Assembly: GCA_032433595.1 (NCBI GenBank)
Contig: JASWJB010000197.1
Location: 1 to 64,000, forward strand
Reading direction: 5' to 3'
Length of the DNA stretch: 64,000 bases
Source: Conoideocrella luteorostrata
Taxonomy: Eukaryota; Ascomycota; Sordariomycetes; Hypocreales; Clavicipitaceae
Within the stretch, counting starts at the first letter, position 1. The number at the start of each line of letters is the position of its first letter. Shown here piece by piece: positions 1-10,800 of this stretch. The position numbers and the translations under genes were made by a program. The notes under the pieces were generated by a model that worked only from the letters and a program-made list of their open reading frames with translations, ran no database searches and was not told where the DNA came from.

Positions 1-350
1 TATTTTTATCGGACTTAACACAAGCATACTTTTACAGTTTTGTGATAAGACACTCTCATTCAAAAAGTAGAGATCTCGAATCATCTGAGGTTCTTCCACT
101 TTGTGTAACTACTTGTTTAGGCAGCAAATCATTCAATGCGGGAGAATACATAATGTACTCCGTACGGAGTACAGAGTACAACATACCATACGAAGAACCA
201 ATAAAATATGTGGGTCTAGGGCTCACCAGCAACCGTGCCCACTGTGTTGAGTTTACGGAGTACTCCCCGTACAGGTCCCCAATAAGGAAGATAAAATAAA
301 CAGAGCAAAAATAGATAAAAACAAAAAAGATGAAAAACACCTGATCAATT
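1..350. other. Intergenic stretch with palindrome
   Basis: No convincing gene is seen. A perfect 18-nt palindrome (gtactccgtacggagtac) lies at 155-172 and a related tacggagtactcc element near 255-267. The A/T-rich end next to the tRNA contains T runs on the minus strand, which would serve as the RNA polymerase III terminator of that tRNA. Confidence 0.6.
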
Positions 351-421
351 GCCCCGTACTGGAATCGAACCAGTGATCTTGTCATTACTAGTGACACGCT
401 TTACCACTGAGCCAACGGGGC
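351..421 (-). tRNA. tRNA-Thr (anticodon AGT)
   Basis: Read on the minus strand, this 71-nt segment folds as a complete cloverleaf. The acceptor stem is GCCCCGT paired with ACGGGGC, the D arm contains AGTGGTAAA, the anticodon stem is TGTCA/TGACA around the loop CTAGTAA, and the T arm is ACTGG-TTCGATT-CCAGT. Loop positions 34-36 are AGT, which read threonine ACY codons after inosine modification. There is no intron and no encoded CCA, as expected for a eukaryotic nuclear tRNA. Runs of T follow on the minus strand below position 340 and are a plausible pol III terminator. Confidence 0.95.
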
Positions 422-824
422 TTTTTGATTTGCTGATGGGTGGACAGCCCAATATGGTCTATCAAGGGTTCGGCCCACGACGGAAATGAGAACATCCACA
501 CGAAACTGGTATGGGGGCCGCCACCAATTCAATCTGCGGCCATTTCAGTCCAATGCTAGTTACTCTGTGCTTGAAATAAGAAATAAGAATGGTAGTTAGT
601 TGCTTAGTGGCTGCTTCTGGGACTGATAGTAGAGAGTCAAATTACCAGCCATTCACTAGCCTTGCCCAAACTAGAGCACGTGTCAGGCTACTAGAACACA
701 AGATACGGTATTCAAGTATTCATTGAATAGTAACTAATGATCGGACAACTTGGACGGGCTTTCTATTGATTGGTTATTGACATCATGTGAAAACAATGCC
801 GCTCATATACCAAAAAAAATTCCA
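422..824. other. Intergenic, nothing recognised
   Basis: About 400 bases between the tRNA and the 3' end of the GNAT gene. Only short chance reading frames are visible. Confidence 0.5.
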
Positions 825-1598
825 TCAATTCTTAGACTGGCCATAATACTTCATGTACCGGAAGACATAATGTCCCCATTTCGCGTCCGGGCCTTCGTTT
901 GGTGGAGGTACTGGAGCATACCTATCCAGATCAACATCCAGACTCCGAATAATATGAAAGCCGCTCTTCTCATACATACGCCAGGCGGGCTCTGAGGAAT
1001 GAACCCAAGCGAACACACCCTTCTCATCGCAAATGCTGGTGCCCCATCTTAAGAGGGCGGTTCCGACACGGCGACCTTGGTATTTGGGTGAAACGGACAG
1101 GCCGACAATATACAGACATTTCGTTCCTTCTGGCATGACTTCTTCCATCCATGCCTCCATATCCCTGCCAGTGAGAGTCTGTAGCCTTGCAATAGGATCA
1201 TCCTCTGGTCGTGTTTCGGGACCATTTGATCCGTCGTAAGCCTTCTGTCGTTCTTCTTCCTTTTTCGTTTCGGGGCAGGGTTGGGTCGGTTCTTCAAGAG
1301 GTTCTGGCTTACCGTCCAACTTGGGAAGATCATCCGGATTGAACCCTCGGAAACCCCAATTACAGAAGCCCATAATGTCCCCAGTCGCATCGTCAGTTAC
1401 CTTAATGGCGAAGGCACGTGGATTACGCAACAAGCCAGGCAGGCTCTCCATAGTTATCTCCTTCATATCGTACGGCTTGCTGCCAAGATTTTTCATCTGA
1501 GTTTGGCGATCATCAAGAAAGGCATCCGCAGATATCTCACCGATTTCAGGCACATCTTCCAGTTGGACGGCCGAAAGGGTGTACGTCGGTTGAGCCAT
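825..1598 (-). CDS. GNAT family N-acetyltransferase
   Basis: An intronless 257-aa protein. It has the fold signature of Gcn5-related acetyltransferases, which transfer acetyl from acetyl-CoA to an amine. The N-terminal part reads as the first GNAT strand and helix (TYTLSAVQLEDVPEIGEISA). Strand 4 and motif A lie near residues 162-185 (LYIVGLSVSPKYQGRRVGTA), with the acetyl-CoA pyrophosphate loop QGRRVG at about 174-179. A late WRMYEKSGF element at about 206-214 is typical of the motif B region. A charged, low-complexity insertion at about 95-135 separates the halves and is common in fungal members. The substrate cannot be told. The start at 1598 is the first ATG of the frame and directly precedes the conserved N-terminal strand. 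Confidence 0.85.
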   Translation of the reverse strand: MAQPTYTLSAVQLEDVPEIGEISADAFLDDRQTQMKNLGSKPYDMKEITMESLPGLLRNPRAFAIKVTDDATGDIMGFCNWGFRGFNPDDLPKLDGKPEPLEEPTQPCPETKKEEERQKAYDGSNGPETRPEDDPIARLQTLTGRDMEAWMEEVMPEGTKCLYIVGLSVSPKYQGRRVGTALLRWGTSICDEKGVFAWVHSSEPAWRMYEKSGFHIIRSLDVDLDRYAPVPPPNEGPDAKWGHYVFRYMKYYGQSKN

Positions 1599-1838
1599 GA
1601 GGGGCAGAGAGGGAGAGTTTCAATACATGCTCCAGGCTTCTGCAATGGTTGCGGCTTGCAATTTTCAGTTGAGTTCAATTGCGGCCATTTTGTAGCCGTT
1701 TCCGACTGAGCCCAAAGAGGGACTGATTTTTGCGCGGCCGACTGAGTCACCGGCGAAAAGATTGATGGTAAGGTGATGGTCAATGAATGACTGGGTAAGC
1801 ACTTTACGAGACTGGCTACCCGCATTAGGCAGGAGGAC

Positions 1839-2201
1839 TTAGACAGCCTGACAGCTTGCTCTCCGGAGGAGGTCAATAATGGTATGCGCATAGGCCGGCC
1901 CATCTCGTTGAACGTCGCCAATAGTCACAATTTTGTCTTTCGATTTCAAGCCATTGGCAAATTGAAACCGCGATTTGGGTATGCCAATGGCGTCACTAAG
2001 GACCTTTACTATCGCTCGGTTTGCTGCTCCGCGTCTCGGTTGAGCAGCCACGCATAGCTCCACGGCTGTGTCGGTAATGGCCAGTATTCCCTCGCGGTCC
2101 TTGCTGGTTCCTGGTCTGACACGCAATTGCAATTGGACAAAACCAATAGATGAGGAGCCTTTTTGGCTTGCGAAAAATCTAACCGCAAACGATGAAGCCA
2201 T
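1839..2201 (-). CDS. DUF167 (YggU-like) family protein
   Basis: A 120-aa single-exon protein. Residues from about 22 carry the DUF167/YggU pattern: a beta strand with LQLRVRPG, then AVELCVAAQPRRGAANRAI, a helix and SRFQFANGLKSKDKIVTIGD. The family is small, widespread in bacteria, archaea and eukaryotes (human C15orf40 type), and has no settled biochemical role. The N-terminal MASSFAVRFFASQ could be a weak mitochondrial presequence, but this is only an inference. It is transcribed in the same direction as the GNAT gene, with 240 bases between them. Confidence 0.8.
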   Translation of the reverse strand: MASSFAVRFFASQKGSSSIGFVQLQLRVRPGTSKDREGILAITDTAVELCVAAQPRRGAANRAIVKVLSDAIGIPKSRFQFANGLKSKDKIVTIGDVQRDGPAYAHTIIDLLRRASCQAV

Positions 2202-3235
2202 ACGGAGGACTCTGTGGACGGCAGTGTTGGGAGTTGTACACCAACTTGCCAGCAGCGATCGTGTGCCCAGCTACTGCTACTTGGGAAGTACGGAGCAGCA
2301 AACACGAGCTAGGTTGGTACCAAGTCCATAGAATTGCATCTCATGTCGGGTATTGGTGAGGTGAGGGGTAGACACATGCGTGAGGCCTGCAACACTGTAC
2401 TTGGCCGGTCCGCATCTCCGAAGTCGACTCCGTGTACTCCCGTAGTCCTGCAAGTACGAGGCATGTAAACCTGCGACAACCAACAATCCTAGGTTCATCC
2501 AGAGTCTGGGAGTTTTGTTCCGTACAATGACCCGGCCCCGTGAGAGGTTCGGTCGTGCCAAGTGTATCGACACGTTATTTTGTCTTGTTGCGCCTTCCAG
2601 AGTTCATGTCGCCAGCCATGACATGGTGCAACCAGGATTGATTTCGAACTGGAAACGCTGGTACGGACAGGAAACGGCATTGAGCTGTGTCGCACAGCAG
2701 CATGCGTTGGGCAACAGTGCCGACAGCGGAAAAACTCGTCGCCTCCAGTCGACGCCTCCAGTGACCAGACCCGGGGCAGCTCCCGTCACACCGGCGGCGG
2801 CACTTTGCCAACCTTGGGCAGCCATGCGGCAGCGGGGTTTGAACCGACCAGACCATAGGCTAGCCGCCCCTGCCTTCCGCGTCCATTCTTGCTTTGGCAG
2901 CTGGCTGCCGGAACATCCCTGTCCAGCTCGCGGCCTCTGGGCTACCTCGAGAGGTTTTGCCGTACCGACGACATCATACTCTGGCCTGTCCTCCACACGT
3001 ATGATCACGCCCCGACTGCGTCACGTCAAGTTCCCATCAAGCGTCATGGCATCGGCGTACAGCGTGTACCATGGCGCTTCCAATGGATCCCCACATACCA
3101 TTACCACCCTGAGTCGATGGTCCAGTCTGAATAAGACCCTACCTGGTGTGTGCTCTTTGCTACTCTGAGAACATCTTGGACACCAATGCTGCCTGATACA
3201 ATCGCTCCTCTGGAAATCGCAAAATCCGGCAGTTC
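2202..3235. other. Intergenic between divergent genes
   Basis: A roughly 1-kb gap between the DUF167 gene (minus) and the SAK-HAD gene (plus). It contains several overlapping open frames on both strands, up to about 217 codons, but none shows a recognisable domain. It should hold both promoters. A GGTTCAAACC-like box (minus, about 2838-2848) resembles a pol III B box but is not part of a tRNA. Confidence 0.45.
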
Positions 3236-4963
3236 ATGTTGACTGACTGCGAGACAGCTGTAGATAGCATCAAAGCACTTCACGTTTACGACTTCGATAA
3301 TACGTGTACGTTGTGTTCTTGCCCAACAAACCCTTGAACGACGCTAATTTAACAGTATGTAGTATTCAAAACGCCGCTCCCGAACCCAGCTCTTTGGAAC
3401 GGACAGACGATAGGGCTGTTGGCCACCCAGGAAGCCTTTAGTAATGGCGGTTGGTGGCACGATAATCGCATTCTAGCCGCAACGGGCGACGGGCTAGAAA
3501 AGGAAGAGCCTCGAGCATGGGCAGGATGGTGGAATGAAAAGGTTGTGGACCTGGCTCGCCTAACCATTAAGCAGCCAGACGCATTGTGCGTTCTCTTAAC
3601 AGGTCGTTCCGAAAAAAGCTTTTCAGAGCTCGTGAAAAAGATGGTCGCTGCTAAAGGTCTTGAGTTCGATATTGTCAGCCTCAAACCGCAAGTTAGTCCA
3701 ACAAACCAGCGCTTTCAGAGTACCATGCACTTCAAGCAGCTGTTTCTTAACTCCCTCCTGGAAACATACAAGCAAGCCGCCGAGATCAGAGTTTATGAAG
3801 ACCGACCAAAACATACGGCCGGTTTCCGCGAGTTTTTCGAAGAGTATAACCGTCGACAAGGCGTCACTCCAACCAGAGGCACCATTTCTGCCGAGGTAAT
3901 CCAGGTAGCTGAAACCTCAACAACCCTTGATCCAATCACAGAGGTTGCAGAAATTCAGCAAATGATCAATCTACACAACAATGCCGTAACTCGCCAACCA
4001 ATGCACCTCAGACAAAACAAGCTGCAGATCAAAAAGACGGTGTTCTTCACTAGCTACATGATCAATGCGGACGATAGCAAGAAGCTTTTCAAGCTTGCTC
4101 AGATACCGAAGGAAATGCTGGGCAACGACCTAAAGATACATTCAAATAATATCCTCATTTGCCCACGCCCATGCCCCGCAAATATCCTCGAAAAGGTTGG
4201 TGGTATGGGAAGCAAAATGTTATGGGAGGTAACAGGCACGGCCTGCTTTGAAAATAGTATTTGGGCGGCTTGCGTGCGACCAGTGCCATCTACGTCATCT
4301 TTTCATACGGCTAACACTGTTCCGTCGGTGGTGCTGGCGCTCAAGAAAGGTGCTCGTCCAGCCGATGCTGGAAAGATCAACCAGTGGCAGCCATTAGCAG
4401 CCGGTCAATCATTCGTGTTTGAGACTACAGTGGGTGAAAAAATCATCTTGCGGGTTGAAGAGGAGGATCCTAGAGAAGATGAGTACGAAAGCTTGTTCGC
4501 AAAGTCTTCCAAGCGCAAGCATCCTGGCGATGAAAACCGGGCAGCTAAGAACACGCACGGTCAATATGGTGGTCGAAACGAGTCCAGGGGCTATCATTCA
4601 GGAAGCCGTGGGGGGGTAGGAGGAGCTCCTCGCGGCAGAGGTAATACCGCTCGAGGGTTCCGCGGCAGTGCTAGAGGCGGTGGGCGCGGCGGAGGTAGAA
4701 GCAAAGGACCTGGTTTTCATTATCGATCCCTGGATGACGTTGAAACTAAGAATCAGCAAAGTGGCGGATACGGTTCGCAAATGACTTACGACGATGCCTA
4801 TCCAGCGCTTAACCAGCAACGACCTCAGGCTCCGCCAACCGGCCCCAAGGCATCTCTTGGTCGTGGCACATCATTTCACAGCCGTGGCCGCGGTCGAGGC
4901 AATAGCCGTTCCGCCGGTAGTGGACAGGCATCAAATAACACAGATTTACAAAACTACTACTGA
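3236..4963 (+). CDS. Swiss-Army-Knife HAD-domain protein with RGG tail
   Basis: Two exons, 3236-3305 and 3363-4963, joined across a 57-nt intron, give 556 aa. The join restores the HAD catalytic motif I as HVYDFDNTLF (Asp19, Asp21), split by the intron after DFDNT. Motif II is LLTGRS near residues 101-106, and an acidic motif VYEDRP lies near 167-172. This matches the fungal HAD domain found in Swiss-Army-Knife RNA repair proteins (HAD_SAK_1). From about residue 420 the protein becomes glycine/arginine-rich, with many RGG/RGR repeats typical of RNA binding. A phosphatase-like role in RNA end processing is an inference from the family name and the RGG tail. The start is the only ATG between an in-frame stop at 3194 and the HAD motif. 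Confidence 0.85.
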
Positions 4964-5477
4964 GACAAACGGCAATGCATCGCGGGAGCAGGATTATATT
5001 TTGCTAAATGGGCGTTGATGAGTTGAGAGTTATACTCTGGCGCCATAAAGCATATACATCGATCACTTTGAACTGTAGGTTGGGCATAAACGAGCGTACT
5101 ATGAGATCAATTTTTTGTAAGAAGACGACGTGGAACCGAGGGTCTGCGGTTTGTCTCGTGTCCGATATTTCCGTTTACGATGCCTTGCTAGTTACTTGTC
5201 GTATTCTTTTTGTGGAAGAGCCCGCATGTAGTCTAATGAAAAGCTCTGTATTTACTTGCGGGACTATTTCGAGTTCCGACACTTCTACCTACTGCACTGT
5301 TCTTCTCATACTCAGCACAAAACCTCATACCGGGGGAGGGGGGGCATAGTGGTGAAGGCTCACATAAGGTATGCATTATTCTCCTTTTATCTACCTAGCT
5401 CTGTGCAATCCCTTTTGAGCAAATAGTCTTGCCTCTCTCCATTGACATTTCCCTTCTTTCCACAGGGAAACTGACAA
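4964..5477. other. Intergenic between convergent genes
   Basis: About 510 bases between the 3' ends of the SAK-HAD gene and eIF2B epsilon. A 113-codon open frame (5008-5349) has no recognisable content. This region should contain the two 3' UTRs. Confidence 0.5.
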
Positions 5478-7803
5478 TTACTCATCATCGCTATCTTCAT
5501 CGTCGTCCTCTTCATCAGCATTCTCCAACCACTCTACCAGAACTTTGCATTTCTCCTTCAGGGCAGCCATAGCGTCGCCATCCACAGCTCTGTCATCTTC
5601 CCACCACGCCAGAATACCCTCCTCCTCGAGAATGTCAATTGCATATAGTTGTTGCAATATGGCCGCCATCAGGGTGCCCAGCTTCGCCTGCTCAGGACTC
5701 TTAATGTGTTGAAGTGCCTTCTGCACAGCAAGGATAAATTCAATCTGTTCAGCCTCTTCACCACCAATCCCGACTTCTTCGATGAATGTTGCGGCACCTT
5801 TACTGGATGTGAAAGCCCTCTCTGCTGCCTTGGTGGCTTCCAGCGAGCCATGCTCAGGCGTCAGCAGCTCGGCAGCACGTCGAGCAAATGCAGTGGCCAC
5901 CGCTTTTCGCATCATAGCATCAGAGGCGTCGTTCGCAAGACGAAGACCCATGAACTCTAGCTTGGCTGAGTCAAAGTCTGCCGAGTCCGCACGCAGTGCA
6001 TCTAAGAGGCCGTGCACAGCATCAGCGTGGAAAGACATTTTGCCAGCCGAGTCATCGGAAGCAAAAGATGAGAGGCGGGAGCGGGATGAAGCTCCCACTC
6101 CGGGGGACAAGAAGTTGTCGTCTGCGTCATAATCAGACTCTACGTCTGAGGCCAGTGTGGATATCGATGATGTAGATAGGTTCAGGTTAGCGAGTGAATA
6201 AATTAGAGATCTCTGAAGACGCGACGGGTCCCTCTCGTCCAGATCGTCGTCGTCCGAATTGAAGAAGCGGGCAGCGTTTGTGTTTGGTCCGAGGAAACTG
6301 GTGTCCTTGGCGACGGGTTGTCCGGCGAGGTTCAGAGCGGACAATATAGTGTTTTTGCTCATTGTGGTGTTCTCACCAACTTCAACTCGAGCTGCGATCA
6401 GAGATCCATCTGGCACAGTGCAGTTCTTGCCGATGACGGCCGAGTCTCCGATGATGGAATATGATATTCTGCTCCCGTCCTCAATTACTGTGTTATCCCA
6501 AATAAACGAATCTTCCAAGATAACATTGGCACCAATCTTGCAACCTTTCCCAACGAAACAGTTGGAAATTTTGGTCTTTGAACCAACAGTCGTGTCCCGA
6601 CCAATGACGGTATTCACAAGACGAGCATCGGGTGCATGGGACACATTTTGCTCCATGATGAGTCCATTGGCGTGCCGCTGGTATGTTTGCTTCGGTACGA
6701 GGTTGTTCTCAGGGATAAAGGGGAACGTCCACCTTCCGAGGATGTCGCGGCTGACAGAATCGTACATTTGAAGGTTACTGGCTCGAGCTGCGTATCCATC
6801 CTCCAATACTTCTGCATAAATCATCTTTCCGTTCAATTCCCAGTCTTTCAGAACTCCATGGAGGAAATTCCGACGAGGAAGTTCATAATCAAAACTTTCT
6901 GACCAAAGGGCCAGGACTTCTGGTGTGCAGATATCGATATGGGCGTCGATCAAATCGGATCGCAATTCGAATTCGGTCGACAGTTCGTCGGGGATAGCAG
7001 GATCTAGAGACAAATAGTGATCGCTTTGTAAGGGGTCCATTTCGTCGTAGTGTAGGAGACGTTGACTTTTCGCATCGATCGCAAATATGGGGGTGATGCC
7101 ATTGGTTTTTGTCCGGTGATCCTCCTGTCCGCCACTTCGCAATACCACCGTCATAATATTGGCCGCGCTGGTTTCTCTTCGCTTGCGATGAGCCGCCAGA
7201 ACTCCATCGAGCATAAAGCTGGACACCAGGTCCCCGTGAACAACGAGAAAATCCCCATCAACGAGGGATCGCTTGTCCAAATCCCGTAATATATCTCCGA
7301 CTGACCGCGCATCCGACACACGCACGAATTGAACAACGGAGAAAGGGCAAGACCGAGACGTGGTAGCCCATCGTGAGCGGCTGATATAATCTTCGACTAA
7401 TTCCGTAAAAGCGCCACAGTAGATGTAAACCTCATTGACGCCATTCATGGCCAGAAACTCCAAGGTGTACTCAATGAGAGGTGTGTTCGCCAGAGGTAAC
7501 AGACACTAGACAAAATCCATGATAAGCTACACCACCATACAACATTTACATCCAGATTTCTAGTACGGACAGTCTGTACTCACTCTTGGTTTATCTATCG
7601 TAAACGGTCTAAATCGGTCTTGAAACGAGTCAGCGATAACCTGTGCGAAAAGTAATGTCAGCCTCCACATCTACCGTCCAGTTGCAAGGGAATCCCGCCA
7701 TCGCACGTACGACTGCTTGCAGGACATCCTCGCTTTTGCTCTCCGCGCCCGCTTTGGCAGGTTTTTTGCCCTTGCCTGCGCTGTTCTTGCCCTTGTGAGA
7801 CAT
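5478..7803 (-). CDS. GCD6: eIF2B epsilon subunit (translation initiation GEF)
   Basis: Three minus-strand exons, 7711-7803, 7584-7640 and 5478-7505, with introns of 70 and 78 nt, give 725 aa. This is close to the 712-721 aa of yeast and human eIF2B epsilon. The protein is the catalytic subunit of the guanine nucleotide exchange factor that recycles eIF2 in the cytosol. Visible parts in order are a lysine-rich N terminus, a nucleotidyltransferase-like domain starting with ADSFQDRFRPFT, a left-handed beta-helix of hexapeptide repeats in the middle (VIGRDTTVGSKTKISN and following), a serine/acidic linker, and a C-terminal W2 domain with aromatic/acidic boxes (ILAWWEDDRA, VEWLENADEED). The first two exons are short and supply the conserved start of the nucleotidyltransferase domain. 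Confidence 0.95.
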
Positions 7804-10800
7804 GGCGGCAGCGACAAGCTTGGGAGCCGAGGATTTAGGTAGGGTTGTCAGGCGCGGGTTCAAGAACGAGGAGTGGGAGATGGTTGACCAGCCCACTCAA
7901 AAGGTTAAGGTGACTCAATGCATGACTGCCAGCGCCGAGAAATTTCTCACCCCGGTGAGTTCAGTGTGCACACCTACGCAACCAGACCGTACCCTAGAGC
8001 AGGAACTACCAGAATAGGAAGCAAAACAGCAAGATGAGTCTCGGCTAAGGCTATTGACCGGGTCATCCTAGGTTAAGCAAGTTCAATTTTCAAATGGATT
8101 CGTTATATAACTTTTTAGCTATTGGGTCGATGCCGACCGCGTACAACACGATTCCACTGTGTAAGCCAGCATTTACATCCTGTTGAAGCCGGACTCATTG
8201 TTGCAGAGATTAACTACGTAGATAGTACAGCTCCAACCCCCCACCCCAAAAAAAATGAAAAATGAAAAAGAGATATTTTTAGATGCCATCACCCTTAAGC
8301 CAACATTGGTGTATGCCGTACTCCGTAGTCCACTGGAAAATACCAAGGTGTGAGCACGTCTCTAGCCCCCAGCTGGTATGTCTACCCTGGCAACAACTTG
8401 GATAGATGCGACAATGTCCTGCTGTTGTCTGGCCACTTGTGTGTCGGTCGACATCCCTAAACTGTAGGGTTGCTATTATATAATATTTTGGATTGGCTTG
8501 AACTGGCTTACTTTAGCATTGGCGCATGCTGAATAGTCTTTCCTGGATTAGAAAATAACTTGCCTTGTCAAGCCATTCATTGCGCGCATTAGGATCTACT
8601 TATACGGAGTACATGATGTAGGACACTCATGGCGGAAAATGGGCAACCACAAACCAAGATGAGAACTAAGATGCAACCGTCTAGCATATCAAATCAGTGC
8701 AAAGCGTAACATCACCGATACTGTTGTTCACTGCGAGGCATCGTGAAACATAGGAGCCCGGCGAAATAGGGAAGCTAGATATCTATCGCAAAAGGAATAA
8801 CTAATTCCCAATAGTTGCCCGCCTGTTTCATTTGGCATGTTTACTTCGCTTTTCACAAAACATGTGGCTTGCGTCTTCTGTGCGTGGATGCTGTTTGCGG
8901 TTAGGACACTATCTGCGCAGTGGTTGAGTGGCGTCAATAGCGCATTGCAGGCAGCCCGAAAGCAAAAAAGGGAGTTAAAACCGGAGGACATATGTTCATT
9001 ATTGGACCAGGTGAAGAAGAACTTCCAAAAATCGCTCCGGGACGCAGGTGTTCGCATGGCGGACGCAGCTGACACACACCCTTCGTGCCTGAGTGTCGGT
9101 TTTCAAAGGCGAAAAATCGCGCCTCAGCTAGCTCATGTATCACGTTCTTTGTAGCGTCGTACCCAGTGCCCTTTCTGTCTTCCTTTCTTTTCTCTGTTGC
9201 CCTTGCAGCCGCACATACTTACAGCTGGATTCCCTTTTAGACGGACAGAGGCGGGTAGCTCTGATACAGCGAGGAATATGAAAAGGGCAGCCCAAAACAT
9301 TCCTAGGTAGGGAGTACAAAGTAGGAGTTGCCAAAATTGATCACCCCGGCACTAGATGAGATATACATACTCCATAGCTCGATAAAATTCGGTCTTCTCC
9401 GCAGCGTTATTGGTATTGCTATCTACCGCTGGCCAAGAAAAAGGGTTGCTTCTGTGGTGTTTGTACGGAGGACAAACCAGGTGGTTGTCGGTGTTCCACA
9501 TCGCCGGATAGGCCAATCCAGATGGGAAGCGTTGAGGGGCCATCGTAGAAAACAAGCAGGGATAGTAACTAGGACGCTACGGAGTATATACCGTCAATAT
9601 GAGACGCTGGTGTCCATCGGGATGTGGCATGACGAGAATATTGGTCTGGGGTACAGAGGTGGACCAGTCAGCGGTGCGGATGGTATTCGAGCCATGGGTG
9701 AGTTTGAAATCACGCGGGTCACATCTGTAAAATGAGGAGCCGGGGACAAAAATGTGATGCGTCGATGTTTCTCTGGAGATGTGCATCGCGCCACAGCTGT
9801 GACGAGGGGGCCTACATTCGAGGGCTTCTGGGTGTGCATGCAACTACATCGTGACACGAAATTATGGTGTTGAAATGAGCTCAGCTGGACAGTACGGGCG
9901 GGCCGAGGCCTAGACACAAAGGCACGGCAGAGCTGCCACAACGGGGTGCGACGCAATGCGAGGGTGGTTTTCCGGTTGGCACGATGGTTTCCCCCAGATA
10001 AAGTATGAAGGCGACGAAGTATTGGATACGGTAGCTGCTTGAGTTGCATTGTATTTTGGGGTGCTTGGACGAGAACAGCATTTCAAGGGTACCCTATTAA
10101 GCACAGAGCCCTGTTTCATCTTGCCCGCTATTTCCCCTCGTTCTTCCTTTCCGCCAGCACGGTAATTGAGGAATAACTATGGAGTACGGAGCACTCCGTA
10201 TCCTCGGATAATTTATTACAGTAGAGATCAACAGGGACGGAAAATACATCAAAATTTTGTAAAGCCACACACCTGCACGGACCGCATAATGGCACTGCGG
10301 CCTGCATATCAGAGAGGGTTGAACGTGTTTTTGGGAGGTTACATGTAACTGGTGTTGCACAATCGGTCGACAACAACTCGCCCGGCCCTTTTTCTTTGGG
10401 CGGAGCCGGAGATTTGAAGTTTGCATACGGAGTACTCCCGTATACATTAAGGTGTGTTCAATACGAACACTCTCAGCCAGATCCAAGTCATACAACCCTT
10501 CCCATGCGGTCCGCGCCTAGGAAAATTCCAACGGTCATAGGATCCGGTCTAACAGGTGTAAGGAAACATTATGTTTCAGTGGATCTGGTCTGTAGCCGTG
10601 GATCACCCCCCTCCCCTTGACAGTCAGCACTGATGAAAATGCTTGTTTGGTTTGCACCCTGCAGTTGCAGCCGCGGGAGCGGCAGGTGGGAGAGACAGTG
10701 GAGGGATCTGGTCATTTCCCACCGTGCAGGTTAGTGGGCGCCATACGGCCACCACGGCATTGCATGACAGGAATAGAGCGCATTGAACACACAACAAAGT

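Noticed and set aside
2825..2880. tRNA-like segment on the minus strand with GGTTCAAACC box
   Set aside because: A B-box-like and a weak A-box-like string are present, but the spacing is too short and no acceptor/anticodon stems form.
8837..9154. 105-codon plus-strand frame with a helix-like middle
   Set aside because: No recognisable domain, no splice partners, and it lies in a gene-poor stretch; composition alone is not enough.
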